Below are positions 1-8,168 of a stretch of DNA of 49,116 nucleotides, piece by piece. The notes beneath the pieces were generated by a model that ran no database searches, had not been told where the DNA came from, and was given only the letters and a program-made list of their open reading frames with translations. Within the stretch, counting starts at the first letter, position 1. Each line of letters starts with the position of its first letter. This DNA comes from Actinomadura violacea (GTDB lineage Bacteria; Actinomycetota; Actinomycetes; Streptosporangiales; Streptosporangiaceae), in contig NZ_JAGEPF010000055.1 of NCBI RefSeq assembly GCF_017573465.1, positions 1 to 49,116 on the forward strand, written 5' to 3'. The position numbers were made by a program, and so were the translations under genes.

Positions 1-398
1 GGCGCGGCGGGGGCGGCGGCGCGGCGGGCAAGGCGAACGGCGCGGGCCGCGGGTCGCGGCGCGGCGGGCTGCTCGTCCGCGCCGACGCGCACCTGCCGGA
101 ACTGCTGCTGCAGGAGGGCGGCTCGCTCGCGGCGCTGGTGGCGGCGCGGCGGCTGGCGCCGCTGGAGGCGGCGGGCGCGCGGCAGGGCGTCCGGCTGGCC
201 GAGACGCTGCTGGAGTGCATGAAGCACGGCTTCAACGCCACGGGCGCCGCCGAAGTGCTGTGCGTGCACCCGCAGACCGTCCGGTACCGGCTCGCGCAAC
301 TCCACGAGATGTTCGACTTCGACATCGAGGACCCCGAACTCCGCCTGGAGATGATGCTGCTGCTCAGCACCTGGATCCGGGCCCGCTCCTCTTCCTGA
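1..398 (+). CDS. PucR-type transcriptional regulator, C-terminal end (partial)
   Basis: Open from the left edge in the frame that begins at base 3, so the start lies outside the window. The visible end carries the C-terminal helix-turn-helix of PucR/CdaR-type regulators: a leucine-rich helix (ETLLECMKHGFNATGAAEVL), then a recognition segment HPQTVRYRLAQL, then an acidic stretch ending DPELRLEMMLLL. This order is characteristic of the PucR C-terminal DNA-binding domain, which works with sensor or GGDEF-like N-terminal domains that are not visible here. The linker before the HTH is rich in Gly, Ala and Arg, as is common for low-complexity linkers in GC-rich genomes. The effector and targets cannot be inferred. 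Confidence 0.8.
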   Translation, partial: RGGGGGAAGKANGAGRGSRRGGLLVRADAHLPELLLQEGGSLAALVAARRLAPLEAAGARQGVRLAETLLECMKHGFNATGAAEVLCVHPQTVRYRLAQLHEMFDFDIEDPELRLEMMLLLSTWIRARSSS

Positions 399-558
399 GC
401 GCCCCCCGCTCGAACGCGGCGCCGATCCGCGTGCCGATCGTGCGCCGATCCGCCGCGCCTTTTCCCGTGCCGCGCCGCGCCGCGACGTCATGGTGGGGCG
501 CGGAATCCGCTACGGTCAGGGGCGCCGCGTAGGCGAGGGGAAGGAACACAAGGTACAG

Positions 559-915
559 ATGGCCGAGAAGGTCATTCGAGTCGACGACATCGACGGCTCC
601 GAAGGGGACGATGTCGCCAAGCGGGACTTCGAGGTCCTGGGTCGGACGTTCACGATCGACCTCAGCGAGGACAACTTCAAGCGGCTGAACGAGATGCTGG
701 ACGCGCTCGCGCCCTTCATCGAGAACGCCGCCGAGGTGAAGCCCGCCGGGAAGGGCCGCAAGTCCCGGGTCGCGAAGATCAAGGGCTACACGAACGGCGA
801 TGTCCGCGAGTGGGCATTGCGCGAGGGCGTCGAAGTCTCCGAACGTGGCAAGATATCGGATGAGGTCTATGCTGCATTCATCGACGCTCATCCGGACGCG
901 AAGCCGGACGCATAG
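559..915 (+). CDS. Lsr2-family nucleoid-associated protein, paralogue 1 (RGK variant)
   Basis: 118 residues. Lsr2 bridges DNA and silences AT-rich, often horizontally acquired genes in actinobacteria. The N-terminal oligomerisation domain shows the family pattern VDDIDGSE (residues 8-15) and FTIDLSEDNFKRLNEML; a basic linker (residues 61-75) leads to the C-terminal DNA-binding domain VREWALREGVEVSERGKIS. The DNA-contacting loop that is normally Arg-Gly-Arg reads Arg96-Gly97-Lys98 here, and a seven-residue acidic/proline tail follows. The start at 559 matches the Lsr2 N-terminus (MAEKV) and has purine-rich sequence upstream; the longer frame from 490 would add 23 atypical residues. It lies 17 bases before a second lsr2 gene, so the two are probably co-transcribed. 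Family assignment is firm; its specific role is unknown. Confidence 0.9.
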   Translation: MAEKVIRVDDIDGSEGDDVAKRDFEVLGRTFTIDLSEDNFKRLNEMLDALAPFIENAAEVKPAGKGRKSRVAKIKGYTNGDVREWALREGVEVSERGKISDEVYAAFIDAHPDAKPDA

Positions 916-932
916 CTAGAGGGAGTCCCCGC

Positions 933-1262
933 ATGGCACAGAAGGTCGAAGTCCTTCTCGTGGACGACATCGACGGTGGCGAGGCCGACGAGACGGTCAG
1001 CTTTTCGCTCGATGGCACCACTTACGAGATCGACCTGAGCAAGAAGAACGCCGCGAAGCTGCGCGACGGGCTGGAGCCGTTCGTGGCCGGTGCCCGCAAG
1101 GCGCGCAAGCCCGCCGGGCGGCAGGTGCGCGGTACGCGCACCGCGGGCAGCCGCGAGCGGTCCGCCGAGATTCGCGAGTGGGCCAAGAACCACGGCATCA
1201 AGGTCAATGAGCGGGGTCGTATCCCCGCCAATGTGATCGAGCAGTACGAGGCCGCGCACTAG
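933..1262 (+). CDS. lsr2: Lsr2-family nucleoid-associated protein, paralogue 2 (canonical)
   Basis: 109 residues with the classical Lsr2 layout: N-terminal dimerisation sheet and helix (MAQKVEVLLVDDIDGG, then YEIDLSKKNAAKLRDGLEPF), a basic linker rich in Arg, Lys and Pro (residues 55-75), and the C-terminal domain (EIREWAKNHGIKVNERGRIP) with the minor-groove-binding Arg94-Gly95-Arg96 intact. The length equals the usual 105-115 residues. A GAGGGAG ribosome-binding site stands before the ATG. It closely follows paralogue 1 and is closed by a strong hairpin, so the two genes form a short bicistron. Xenogeneic silencing is known for the family; whether the two proteins form heteromers is inference. 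Confidence 0.95.
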   Translation: MAQKVEVLLVDDIDGGEADETVSFSLDGTTYEIDLSKKNAAKLRDGLEPFVAGARKARKPAGRQVRGTRTAGSRERSAEIREWAKNHGIKVNERGRIPANVIEQYEAAH

Positions 1263-1297
1263 CGCTCGCGCGGCCGGCCGAGTTCCGGCGGAGCGCC

Positions 1298-1332
1298 GAG
1301 GGGCCGGAGTGGAATTCTCACTCCGGCCCCTC
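1298..1332 (+). terminator. Strong hairpin terminator after the lsr2 pair
   Basis: A perfect 14-bp stem (1298-1311 with 1319-1332, arm GAGGGGCCGGAGTG) encloses a 7-base loop, 36 bases after the second lsr2 stop. No long T run follows, which is usual for actinobacterial terminators. Confidence 0.85.
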
Positions 1333-1459
1333 CCGCATTAGTGCGCACCGGGCAAATCGCCTTTCGCTCGGCATTCCCCGAATTCCGCATGGTGGACATC
1401 ATCGCCGTGCAAGTCGGTAGGGTGACGCCCGGGGGGACCGGCAAAGGGGGCAAGCGGGG

Positions 1460-3337
1460 TTGAAGCACGCGACTCGACGGGACCGTGTCCGGTACTGGTT
1501 CGACACCACGATGTCGAAGGGGACGCCGGCGCTCATCGGCTGGCTCGGGCTCGCCTCGGCGGCGCTGGTGCTGGTGGTGGCGACGGCCGCGGTCGTCCTC
1601 GCGCCGCGCGACAGCGACCGCAACGGGCACTGGCCCGGCATGGTGTGGCGCAGCCTGCTGCGCACCCTCGACCCCGGCACGATGGGCGGCGACAGCGGCG
1701 GCGTCGCGTTCCTCGGCCTGATGCTGGTCGCCACGGTCGGCGGCATCTTCATCGTCAGCTCGCTGATCGGCGTCATCACCACCGGCCTGGAGAGCAAGAT
1801 CACCGAGCTGCGCAAGGGCCGGTCGCGGATCGTCGAGCACGGCCACACCGTGCTGCTCGGCTGGTCGGAACAGGTGTTCACGGTCGTCGCCGAGCTGGTG
1901 GAGGCCAATCAGAGCGAGCGGCGCTCCTGCGTGGCGATCCTCGCCGACCGCGACAAGGTCGAGATGGAGGACGCCATCCGGGCGCGGGTCGGCGAGTTCG
2001 GCCGGACCCGGATCGTGTGCCGCACCGGCAACCCGCTGAAGGTCGCCGACCTGGAGCTGGTCAGCCCCGGCACCGCGCGGTCCATCATGGTGATCTCGCC
2101 GGAGGTCGAGGACGCCGACACCCACGTCATCAAGGTGCTGCTGTCGCTCGGCGCGCGCACCTGGGAGCGGCGGCGGCCGCACGTCGTCGCCGCCGTGCAC
2201 GACTCGGCGAACCTGCCCGCGGCGCGGCTGGCGGGCGGCGAGGCCGCCCGGGTCATCGACGCCGACGACATCGCGATCCGGCTGATCGTCCAGTCGCACC
2301 GGCAGTCCGGGCTGTCGCAGGTCTGCACCGACCTGCTGGACTTCGCCGGGCACGAGTTCTACATGCGGGCCGAGCCGTCGCTGGCGGGACTGGCGTTCGG
2401 CGAGACGCTGTCGCGCTACGACCTCGGCGTCCCGGCGGGGCTGCGGCGCCGCGACGGCACGGTCGCGCTGAACCCGCCGATGGACACCCCGGTCAGCGCC
2501 GACGACGAGATCATCGTGCTGGCCGAGGACGACCTGCTGATCCGGCTCGCGGCCGGGCCGCCGCCGCCGGTCCGGGAGCGGGCGATCACCACCGCGACCG
2601 CGCGCGAGCCGGTGCCCGAGCGCACCCTGCTGCTCGGCTGGAACCACCGCGCCCAGAAGATCATCGAGCTGCTGGACGACTTCCTCGCGCCCGGTTCGGT
2701 GCTGACGGTGGCCGCGCCGCGCGAGGACCCGACCGGCGGGCTCGGCCCGTTCGCCAACCTCAAGGTCGGGTTCGTGCGCGCCGAGCCGACCGAGCGGCCG
2801 TCGCTGGAGTCCCTGGACGTCGGGTCCTTCCAGCACGTCATCGTGCTGTCGGAGGCCGGCTACGACCGCGAGCACGCCGACGCGCGCACGCTGGTGACGC
2901 TGCTGCACCTGCGCGACATGGAGGACGCGCTCGGCGACCCGTTCTCCATCGTCAGCGAGATTAACGACGACGCCAACCGGGAGGTCGCGCAGGTCACCAA
3001 GGCCGACGACTTCGTGGTCAGCGACAAGCTGATCAGCCTGATGCTGACCCAGCTGAGCGAGAACCGGCACCTGTACGACGTGTTCGCCGACCTGCTCGAC
3101 CCGGCCGGGTCGGAGATCTACCTCAAGCCCGCCTGCGACTACCTCGCGCCGGGCGGCACCGCCGACTTCGCGACGCTGATCGAGTCGGCGCGGCGGCGCG
3201 GCGAGGTCGCGCTCGGCTACCGGCTGATCGACCGGTACCACGAGCCGCCGGGGTACGGCGTGGTGCTCAACCCGGACAAGACGGCCCCGCTGGTGCTGTC
3301 GGCGCGGGACCGCGTCATCGTCCTCGCGGAGAACTGA
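1460..3337 (+). CDS. CASTOR/POLLUX-like ion channel protein with RCK-type domains
   Basis: 625 residues. The N-terminus has a basic amphipathic lead-in (RDRVRYWFDTTMSKG), a transmembrane helix at about residues 23-48, a possible pore segment (residues 56-78, WRSLLRTLDP), and a second membrane helix at about 82-108. Two Rossmann/RCK-like halves follow, beginning at about residue 128 (GHTVLLGWSE) and about 388 (RTLLLGWNHRAQKIIELL). This is the layout of bacterial CASTOR/POLLUX relatives, thought to be cation channels gated by cytosolic ligand-binding domains. The start is TTG at 1460, preceded by AAGGGGG with 9-base spacing; it keeps the conserved lead-in that an ATG at 1511 would lose. The gene is convergent with its right neighbour. 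The transported ion is unknown. Confidence 0.8.
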   Translation: MKHATRRDRVRYWFDTTMSKGTPALIGWLGLASAALVLVVATAAVVLAPRDSDRNGHWPGMVWRSLLRTLDPGTMGGDSGGVAFLGLMLVATVGGIFIVSSLIGVITTGLESKITELRKGRSRIVEHGHTVLLGWSEQVFTVVAELVEANQSERRSCVAILADRDKVEMEDAIRARVGEFGRTRIVCRTGNPLKVADLELVSPGTARSIMVISPEVEDADTHVIKVLLSLGARTWERRRPHVVAAVHDSANLPAARLAGGEAARVIDADDIAIRLIVQSHRQSGLSQVCTDLLDFAGHEFYMRAEPSLAGLAFGETLSRYDLGVPAGLRRRDGTVALNPPMDTPVSADDEIIVLAEDDLLIRLAAGPPPPVRERAITTATAREPVPERTLLLGWNHRAQKIIELLDDFLAPGSVLTVAAPREDPTGGLGPFANLKVGFVRAEPTERPSLESLDVGSFQHVIVLSEAGYDREHADARTLVTLLHLRDMEDALGDPFSIVSEINDDANREVAQVTKADDFVVSDKLISLMLTQLSENRHLYDVFADLLDPAGSEIYLKPACDYLAPGGTADFATLIESARRRGEVALGYRLIDRYHEPPGYGVVLNPDKTAPLVLSARDRVIVLAEN

Positions 3338-3354
3338 CGCGCGTACGGGCGCGG

Positions 3355-3385
3355 GCCGGCCGTCCCTGAGCGCGCACCGGCCGGC
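3355..3385. terminator. Hairpin between convergent genes
   Basis: Inverted repeat GCCGGCCG / CGGCCGGC (8 bp) with a 15-base loop lies in the 65-base gap between two convergent genes. It may serve both directions; a stem alone in GC-rich DNA is modest evidence. Confidence 0.5.
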
Positions 3386-3402
3386 AGCGGGGCGAGGCGG
3401 CC

Positions 3403-4422
3403 CTAGGACGCCTCTTCGCGGTCGTCGGGGACGGCGAGTTCCGGGGCGGCGCCGAGCGCGTCGGCGACCTGCTCGCGGAGGGCGCGTTCGGTGCGGCGGG
3501 CGTCCTCGGCCATGCCGCGGATCTCGGTGCCCGCCAGTTCGTCGCCGGCCGTGGCGGCGAGCAGGTCGCGGTAGCGGGCGTTCTGCTCCGGGAGCGCCGC
3601 CAGGACCCGCGCCTCGTGGTAGGCGTCGTCGGCGTCGGCGGCGCGGCGCGCGTACGTCTCCAGCGCCTCGATCCGGCCGGTGACGGACCGCGCCGACAGC
3701 GCGAGCGCGCGGTCCTGCGGTTCGAGGAGCGCGCGGACCCGCGGGGACAGCCGCTCGGCCCGCTGGGCGTGCCGCTCCCGGCGCAGCCGGGTGTGCTCGG
3801 CGAGGGTGGACGCGATCGCCCATTCCTGCCGGGGCAGCACGACCGTGTCGCCGACGTCGTCGAGCAGCCCGGCGCGGTGCGACTGCGAGCACAGGACGGC
3901 GTCGACGGCGCGCTGCGCGCGGACGAGCAGCCGGGTCGCGGGCCGGTCGAAGTCGGCGGGCAGCAGGTAGCGGCCGTGGTGCTCGCGGGCGGCGCGCGAG
4001 GCGGCGGGCTCGCGCAGGTGCCGCAGCGCGCCCGCCACCCAGCCGGTGAAGCTGACGGCGGCGAGCAGCACGGCGGCCTCCGTCTGCCCGAGCATCAGCA
4101 GGACGACCTGCAGCGCCGGGGTGAGCATCATCGCCAGGACCGGCAGCCTCCCCCACCGCAGCGCGCCGCCGACGAGGTCGTCCTGGTCGAGCGAGGCGAG
4201 GAAGAACACCCGCAGCCAGCCGCCGGGCAGCACGCCGTAGAAGAAGGCGAACGCCGGGATCCACAGCACCCGGCCGGCGACGGTGGCGAGGGTCAGGGCG
4301 GGCGGCGCGGGCGCGGGCAGGTGCGCCGCGACGAGCCGCCGCGGCGCGGCGGCGAGCGCGGCGCGCTCCGCGGCGGGAATGCCCGGGTCGAACACCGGAC
4401 GGGGACGGCTCTCATCGTTCAT
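3403..4422 (-). CDS. Membrane protein of unknown function with long charged C-terminal domain
   Basis: 339 residues; family not recognised. After a 45-residue N-terminus rich in Ala, Pro and Arg come hydrophobic stretches at about residues 48-75 (WIPAFAFFYGVLPGGW) and 90-135, consistent with three or four membrane helices. The remaining 200 residues are charged and helical (LRRERHAQRAERLSPRVRALLEP), probably a cytosolic coiled or helical domain. The ATG is supported by GGGGAG five bases upstream. It is divergent from the EamA transporter and convergent with the channel gene. Ala/Arg-rich low-complexity helices such as LREQVADALGAAPEL make function prediction unsafe. Confidence 0.7.
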   Translation of the reverse strand: MNDESRPRPVFDPGIPAAERAALAAAPRRLVAAHLPAPAPPALTLATVAGRVLWIPAFAFFYGVLPGGWLRVFFLASLDQDDLVGGALRWGRLPVLAMMLTPALQVVLLMLGQTEAAVLLAAVSFTGWVAGALRHLREPAASRAAREHHGRYLLPADFDRPATRLLVRAQRAVDAVLCSQSHRAGLLDDVGDTVVLPRQEWAIASTLAEHTRLRRERHAQRAERLSPRVRALLEPQDRALALSARSVTGRIEALETYARRAADADDAYHEARVLAALPEQNARYRDLLAATAGDELAGTEIRGMAEDARRTERALREQVADALGAAPELAVPDDREEAS

Positions 4423-4640
4423 CGGCGCTCCCCACCGCGTCAGGAGGTCCAGCGGGCCGGGCGGGGCCGCCCCGCGGGAGATCTGCCCGTGCTTCCATCC
4501 TTCCCTTGCTATCAGTTGTGCCCAGCCCTCCCCGGAATGTCACGAGATCCGGAAATTCGGGCCGTCCGGCGGGGCGGTGGACCCTTTAGCCGTGACCTAA
4601 AACAGTATGGAGGACGGGCCTTTCGCGGTGGGGTGGGCGG

Positions 4641-5540
4641 ATGACCGTCGCCCTCGCCGTGATCTTCGCCGGAATGCTGCACGCCACCTGGAACGCGATC
4701 GCGAAGGGCGCGCCGGACCGGTGGGCCTCGTTCGCGCTGATCGGCCTCGGCGAGGCGCTGGTGGTGGTGCCGCTGGCCCTGATCGGCGGCCCGCCGGACC
4801 GGGCGGCGTGGCCGTGGCTCGTCGCGTCGGCGGTCGTCCACGTCGTGTACATGGGGCTGCTGCTGGCGGCGTACCAGCTCGGCGACTTCAGCCAGGTGTA
4901 CCCGCTGGCGCGGGGCAGCGCGCCGCTGATCGTCGCGGTCGTCGCGGCGGTGGCGCTCGGGGAGCGCCTCACCTGGGCGCAGGACGCGGGCGTCGCGGCG
5001 ATCTGCGGCGGGCTCGGCGTGCTGGCCTTCGCGGGCCGCCGCGACTCCGCGGGCGCGGACGGCGGCGCGGGAAACGGCGGGGACGGCGGAACCGCGGGCG
5101 GGGCCAAGGAGCGCGATCCGCGTGCCGTGGTGGCGGCGCTGCTGACCGGCGTGTCCATCGCGGGCTACACGCTCCTGGACGGCGTCGGGGTGCGGCACTC
5201 GGGCGGGTCCGTGGCGTACACGTCGTGGCTGTTCGCCATCCAGGCGCCGGTGACGGTCGCGCTCGTGCTGGCGCTGCGCGGCCGCGCGACGCTCACCCGG
5301 CTGCCCCGCGCCGCCGTCCTGCGCGGCCTGGCGGGCGGCCTGATCTCGATGGCGGCGTACGGGATCGTGCTGTGGGCGCAGACCCGCGGCGCGCTGGCGT
5401 CGGTGGCGGCGCTGCGCGAGACCGGGGTGATCTCGGGCGCGGTGATCGGCGCGGTGTTCTTCTCCGAGCGGCTCGGCCCGCGCCGGATCGCGGCGGCCTG
5501 CGTGGTCGCGGCGGGCGTCGTCCTCATCACCGCGCACTAG
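4641..5540 (+). CDS. EamA/DMT-superfamily transporter
   Basis: 299 residues with about ten hydrophobic segments arranged as two five-helix halves, the fold of drug/metabolite transporters. The N-terminus (FAGMLHATWNAIAKG) is typical of the EamA branch. A Gly/Ala/Asp-rich cytosolic linker (about residues 135-155) joins the halves, and the second half opens with VAALLTGVSIAGYTLLDGVG. These permeases usually export small metabolites or amino acids; the substrate cannot be read from sequence. The ATG follows a G-rich tract (GGGGTGGGCGG), a mediocre ribosome-binding site. It has its own upstream region shared with the divergent membrane-protein gene. Confidence 0.85.
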   Translation: MTVALAVIFAGMLHATWNAIAKGAPDRWASFALIGLGEALVVVPLALIGGPPDRAAWPWLVASAVVHVVYMGLLLAAYQLGDFSQVYPLARGSAPLIVAVVAAVALGERLTWAQDAGVAAICGGLGVLAFAGRRDSAGADGGAGNGGDGGTAGGAKERDPRAVVAALLTGVSIAGYTLLDGVGVRHSGGSVAYTSWLFAIQAPVTVALVLALRGRATLTRLPRAAVLRGLAGGLISMAAYGIVLWAQTRGALASVAALRETGVISGAVIGAVFFSERLGPRRIAAACVVAAGVVLITAH

Positions 5541-5573
5541 CATCACCGCGCACCGGCCCGCCGCCGCATCCGG

Positions 5574-5590
5574 CCCGCCGCACGGGCGGG
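5574..5590 (+). terminator. Short GC hairpin after the EamA gene
   Basis: CCCGCC, a 5-base loop and GGCGGG lie 34 bases past the transporter stop. The stem is only 6 bp, so this is a weak terminator candidate. Confidence 0.35.
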
Positions 5591-5718
5591 TCTCGCGGCG
5601 CATGCCGGGTCCTGGCAGGGTAGGAAGGGATCTTGCAGGGACGCGCGGAAGGGGACACGGTGCCCGGGCAGAGCGGGCCGCCGGCCGTCGGGCCGGCCTC
5701 GGACGGCGCGGGGGGCCG

Positions 5719-7068
5719 GTGAACGGCGCGCTGGGACTGCTCGCGGTCCTGGTGCTGACCGCCGCGACGGGCTACTTCGTGGCGCAGGAGTTCGCGTTCG
5801 TCACCGCGGACCGCCCGCTGCTGGACCAGCGGGCCGCGGAGGGCGACCGCGCGGCGGCGCGCGCCGTCCGGGTGATGGAGCGGCTGTCGTTCATGCTGTC
5901 CGGCGCGCAGCTCGGCATCACCGTGACCGCGCTGGTGGTGGGGTTCATCGCCAAGCCGGCCCTCGCCGACCTGATCTCGCCGGCGCTGGACGCGGCGGGG
6001 GTGCCGCGCGGGGTGTCGGGCGGCGTCGCGGTCGCGCTCGGGTTCGTGCTGGCGACGGTGCTGCAGATGGTGCTGGGCGAGCTGTTCCCGAAGAACCTGG
6101 CGCTGGCGCGGGCGGAGGCGATGGCGCGGTGGCTGGCCGGGTCCACGCTGGCGTACCTGGCGGTGGCGGCGCCGGTGATCCGGCTGTTCGACGCGGCGGC
6201 GAACCGGCTCGTCCGGGCGGTCGGGATCGAGCCGGTCGAGGAGCTGCACCACGGCGCGACGCTGGAGGAGCTCGGGCACATCATCGGCGAGTCCGGCGAG
6301 CAGTTCCAGGAGGCGCACGCCGACCTGCTGGAGCGGGCGCTGGCGTTCTCCGAGCGGGACGCCGAGGAGGTCATGGTGCCGCGGGTGGACGTGGTGACGG
6401 TGCCCGCGTCGGCACGCGCGGCGGAGCTGAGCGAGATCATCTCCGCGAGCGGGCACTCCCGCTACCCGGTCGTCGGGGAGCGGGTCGACGACGTGGTCGG
6501 GATCGTCGGGCTGGCCGAGCTGGTCCTGCTCGGCCCGCAGGAGGCGGAGCGGACCGCGGTGGGCGCGATCGCCCGGCCGCCGCTGCTGCTGCCCTCGTCA
6601 CTGCCGCTGCCGGACGTGGTGGCGCGGCTGCGCGGCGCCGACGCGCCGGTGGCCTGCGTGGTCGACGAGTACGGCGGCTTCGCCGGGTTGATCACCTGGG
6701 AGGACGTGGCGGAGGAGCTGGTCGGGGAGATCGCCGACGAGCACGACCAGGACGAGGACCTGGCGATCCGGCGCGGCGAGTGGTGGACCACCGACGCCGG
6801 GCTGCGGGTGGACGAGGTGGCGCACGAGACCGGGATCGCGCTGCCGGAGGGCGACTACGAGACCGTCGCGGGCCTGCTGCTGAAGCGGCTCGGGCGGGTG
6901 GCGCGGCCCGGCGACGTGGTGCGGGTGGAACTGGAGCCGACCCGGCTGGACGAGCCGCCGCGCACCGCCGTCGTGGAGGTGCTGACCATCCACCGGCACG
7001 TCCCGGAGCTGATCCGGGTCCGGACCGTCGACACCGCGCCCGGCGGCCGGGACGGCGGTGACCGGTGA
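5719..7068 (+). CDS. CNNM/CorC-type membrane protein (DUF21, CBS pair, CorC/HlyC domain)
   Basis: 449 residues, often called hemolysin-family protein. Order: a DUF21/CNNM membrane domain (residues about 1-190, opening FVAQEFAFVTADRPLLDQ and containing LSGAQLGITVTALVVGF and GELFPKN), two CBS motifs (about 215-335, including VMVPRVDVVTV and ACVVDEYGGFAGLITWEDV), and a C-terminal CorC/HlyC FAD-like fold (about 350-440). Relatives are implicated in Mg2+ or other divalent-cation efflux rather than hemolysis. GTG at 5719 removes a 39-residue low-complexity extension and starts directly at the first membrane helix. The stop overlaps the next gene's start as GTGA, implying translational coupling. Confidence 0.9.
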   Translation: MNGALGLLAVLVLTAATGYFVAQEFAFVTADRPLLDQRAAEGDRAAARAVRVMERLSFMLSGAQLGITVTALVVGFIAKPALADLISPALDAAGVPRGVSGGVAVALGFVLATVLQMVLGELFPKNLALARAEAMARWLAGSTLAYLAVAAPVIRLFDAAANRLVRAVGIEPVEELHHGATLEELGHIIGESGEQFQEAHADLLERALAFSERDAEEVMVPRVDVVTVPASARAAELSEIISASGHSRYPVVGERVDDVVGIVGLAELVLLGPQEAERTAVGAIARPPLLLPSSLPLPDVVARLRGADAPVACVVDEYGGFAGLITWEDVAEELVGEIADEHDQDEDLAIRRGEWWTTDAGLRVDEVAHETGIALPEGDYETVAGLLLKRLGRVARPGDVVRVELEPTRLDEPPRTAVVEVLTIHRHVPELIRVRTVDTAPGGRDGGDR

Positions 7069-8081
7069 ACCTCACCACGGGCGTCCCGGTGACGCTGGCG
7101 CTGCTGGCCGGCAACGGGTTCTTCGTCGCGACGGAGTTCGCGCTGGTGGCGGCGAAGCGGCCGCGGCTGGAGCGGGCCGCCGCGCGCGGGAGCCGGGCCG
7201 CGGGGGCGGCGGTGGCGGGGATCGGCGAGCTGTCGCTGACGCTCGCGGGCGCGCAGCTCGGCATCACGATGTGCTCGCTGGGGCTGGGCCTGGTGTCGGA
7301 GCCGGTGTTCACCGAGGCGCTGGCGCCGCTGTTCCACGCCGCGGGGCTGTCGGGCGGTGTGGCGCACGCGGTCGGGTTCGTGATCGCGCTCGGCGTGGTG
7401 ACGTTCCTGCACATGGTCGTCGGGGAGATGGCGCCGAAGTCGTTCTCGATCGCGGGCCCGGAGCGGTCGGCGACGGTGCTGGCGCTGCCGTTCCGGGCGT
7501 TCACGACGGTCGTCCGGCCGGTGCTGGCGGCGCTGAACGGCGCGACGAACCTGCTGCTGCGCGCGGCGGGCGTGCATCCGGGCGAGACGCGGGAGGTGTC
7601 GCGGACGCCGGAGCAGCTGCGCAGCATCGCCGAGGAGTCGCGGCGGCTCGGGCTGATCGGGCAGCGCGACCTGACCCTGCTGACGGCCGCGCTGGACGCG
7701 CCGCGCGCGCCGCTGTCGGGGCTGGTGGTGCCGGTGGACGAGATCGTGTCGGTGCCGCCGGAGGCGTCCCCGCAGGAGGTCATCGACACCGCCGCGCGGA
7801 CCGGCCGGGTCCGGATCATGCTGCGCGGCTCGGGCGGCGGGCAGGCGCGGATGGTGCACGTCCGCGACGCCTACCTGGCGCGGGCGCGCGGCCGCGACAC
7901 CCCGGCCGGGCAGCTGGCGCATCCGGTGCCGGCGATGCCGGTGGGCACGCCCGTCGGCGAGGCCGTCGCGACGCTGCGGGCGCGGCACAGCCAGCTGGGC
8001 CTGGCGATCGGCCCGGACGGGCGGGTCGCGGGCCTGGTCAGCCTGGACGACCTGCTCACCACGCTGCTGAAACTCTCCTGA
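7065..8081 (+). CDS. CNNM/DUF21-CBS membrane protein lacking the CorC domain
   Basis: 338 residues. It mirrors its upstream partner: N-terminal DUF21 membrane domain (LLAGNGFFVATEFALVAAKR, LAGAQLGITMCSLGLGL, VVGEMAPKS) and a CBS-like region (about 215-338), but it ends after the CBS pair with no CorC/HlyC domain. The GTG start overlaps the previous stop by four bases. Paired full-length and short CNNM-like genes are a recurring actinobacterial arrangement, so the two products may assemble together; that is inference. The second CBS region ends LGLAIGPDGRVAGLVSLDDLL, a normal CBS terminus, so the protein looks complete rather than truncated by mutation. Confidence 0.88.
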   Translation: MNLTTGVPVTLALLAGNGFFVATEFALVAAKRPRLERAAARGSRAAGAAVAGIGELSLTLAGAQLGITMCSLGLGLVSEPVFTEALAPLFHAAGLSGGVAHAVGFVIALGVVTFLHMVVGEMAPKSFSIAGPERSATVLALPFRAFTTVVRPVLAALNGATNLLLRAAGVHPGETREVSRTPEQLRSIAEESRRLGLIGQRDLTLLTAALDAPRAPLSGLVVPVDEIVSVPPEASPQEVIDTAARTGRVRIMLRGSGGGQARMVHVRDAYLARARGRDTPAGQLAHPVPAMPVGTPVGEAVATLRARHSQLGLAIGPDGRVAGLVSLDDLLTTLLKLS

Positions 8082-8117
8082 CGGGCCGCGACCCCACCGT
8101 CACCGCGACACCGATGC

Positions 8118-8168
8118 GTCAACGTCGGTTGACAACGCCGCGAGTGTCAACCTACATTGACAGACATG
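8118..8168 (+). promoter_or_regulatory. Double operator with sigma70-like promoter and predicted leaderless start
   Basis: Two dyads with the same half-site stand 28 bp apart centre to centre: GTCAACGTCGGTTGAC (8118-8133) and TGTCAACCTACATTGACA (8145-8162). A promoter is interwoven: -35 TTGACA (8129-8134), 18-bp spacer, -10 TACATT (8153-8158). Transcription would begin about seven bases later, on or next to the ATG at 8166, and no ribosome-binding site precedes that ATG. A protein bound to the dyads would block both promoter elements. The adjacent HTH protein is the obvious candidate repressor (inference). Confidence 0.75.

Noticed and set aside
1259..4264. Long minus-strand open frame opposite the CASTOR-like channel gene
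   Set aside because: The translation has no domain and is low complexity; the channel gene and the orphan membrane gene explain both strands better.
8157..8165. TTG at 8157 as start of the small HTH gene
   Set aside because: It overlaps the predicted -10 element and has no ribosome-binding site; ATG 8166 fits the predicted leaderless start.
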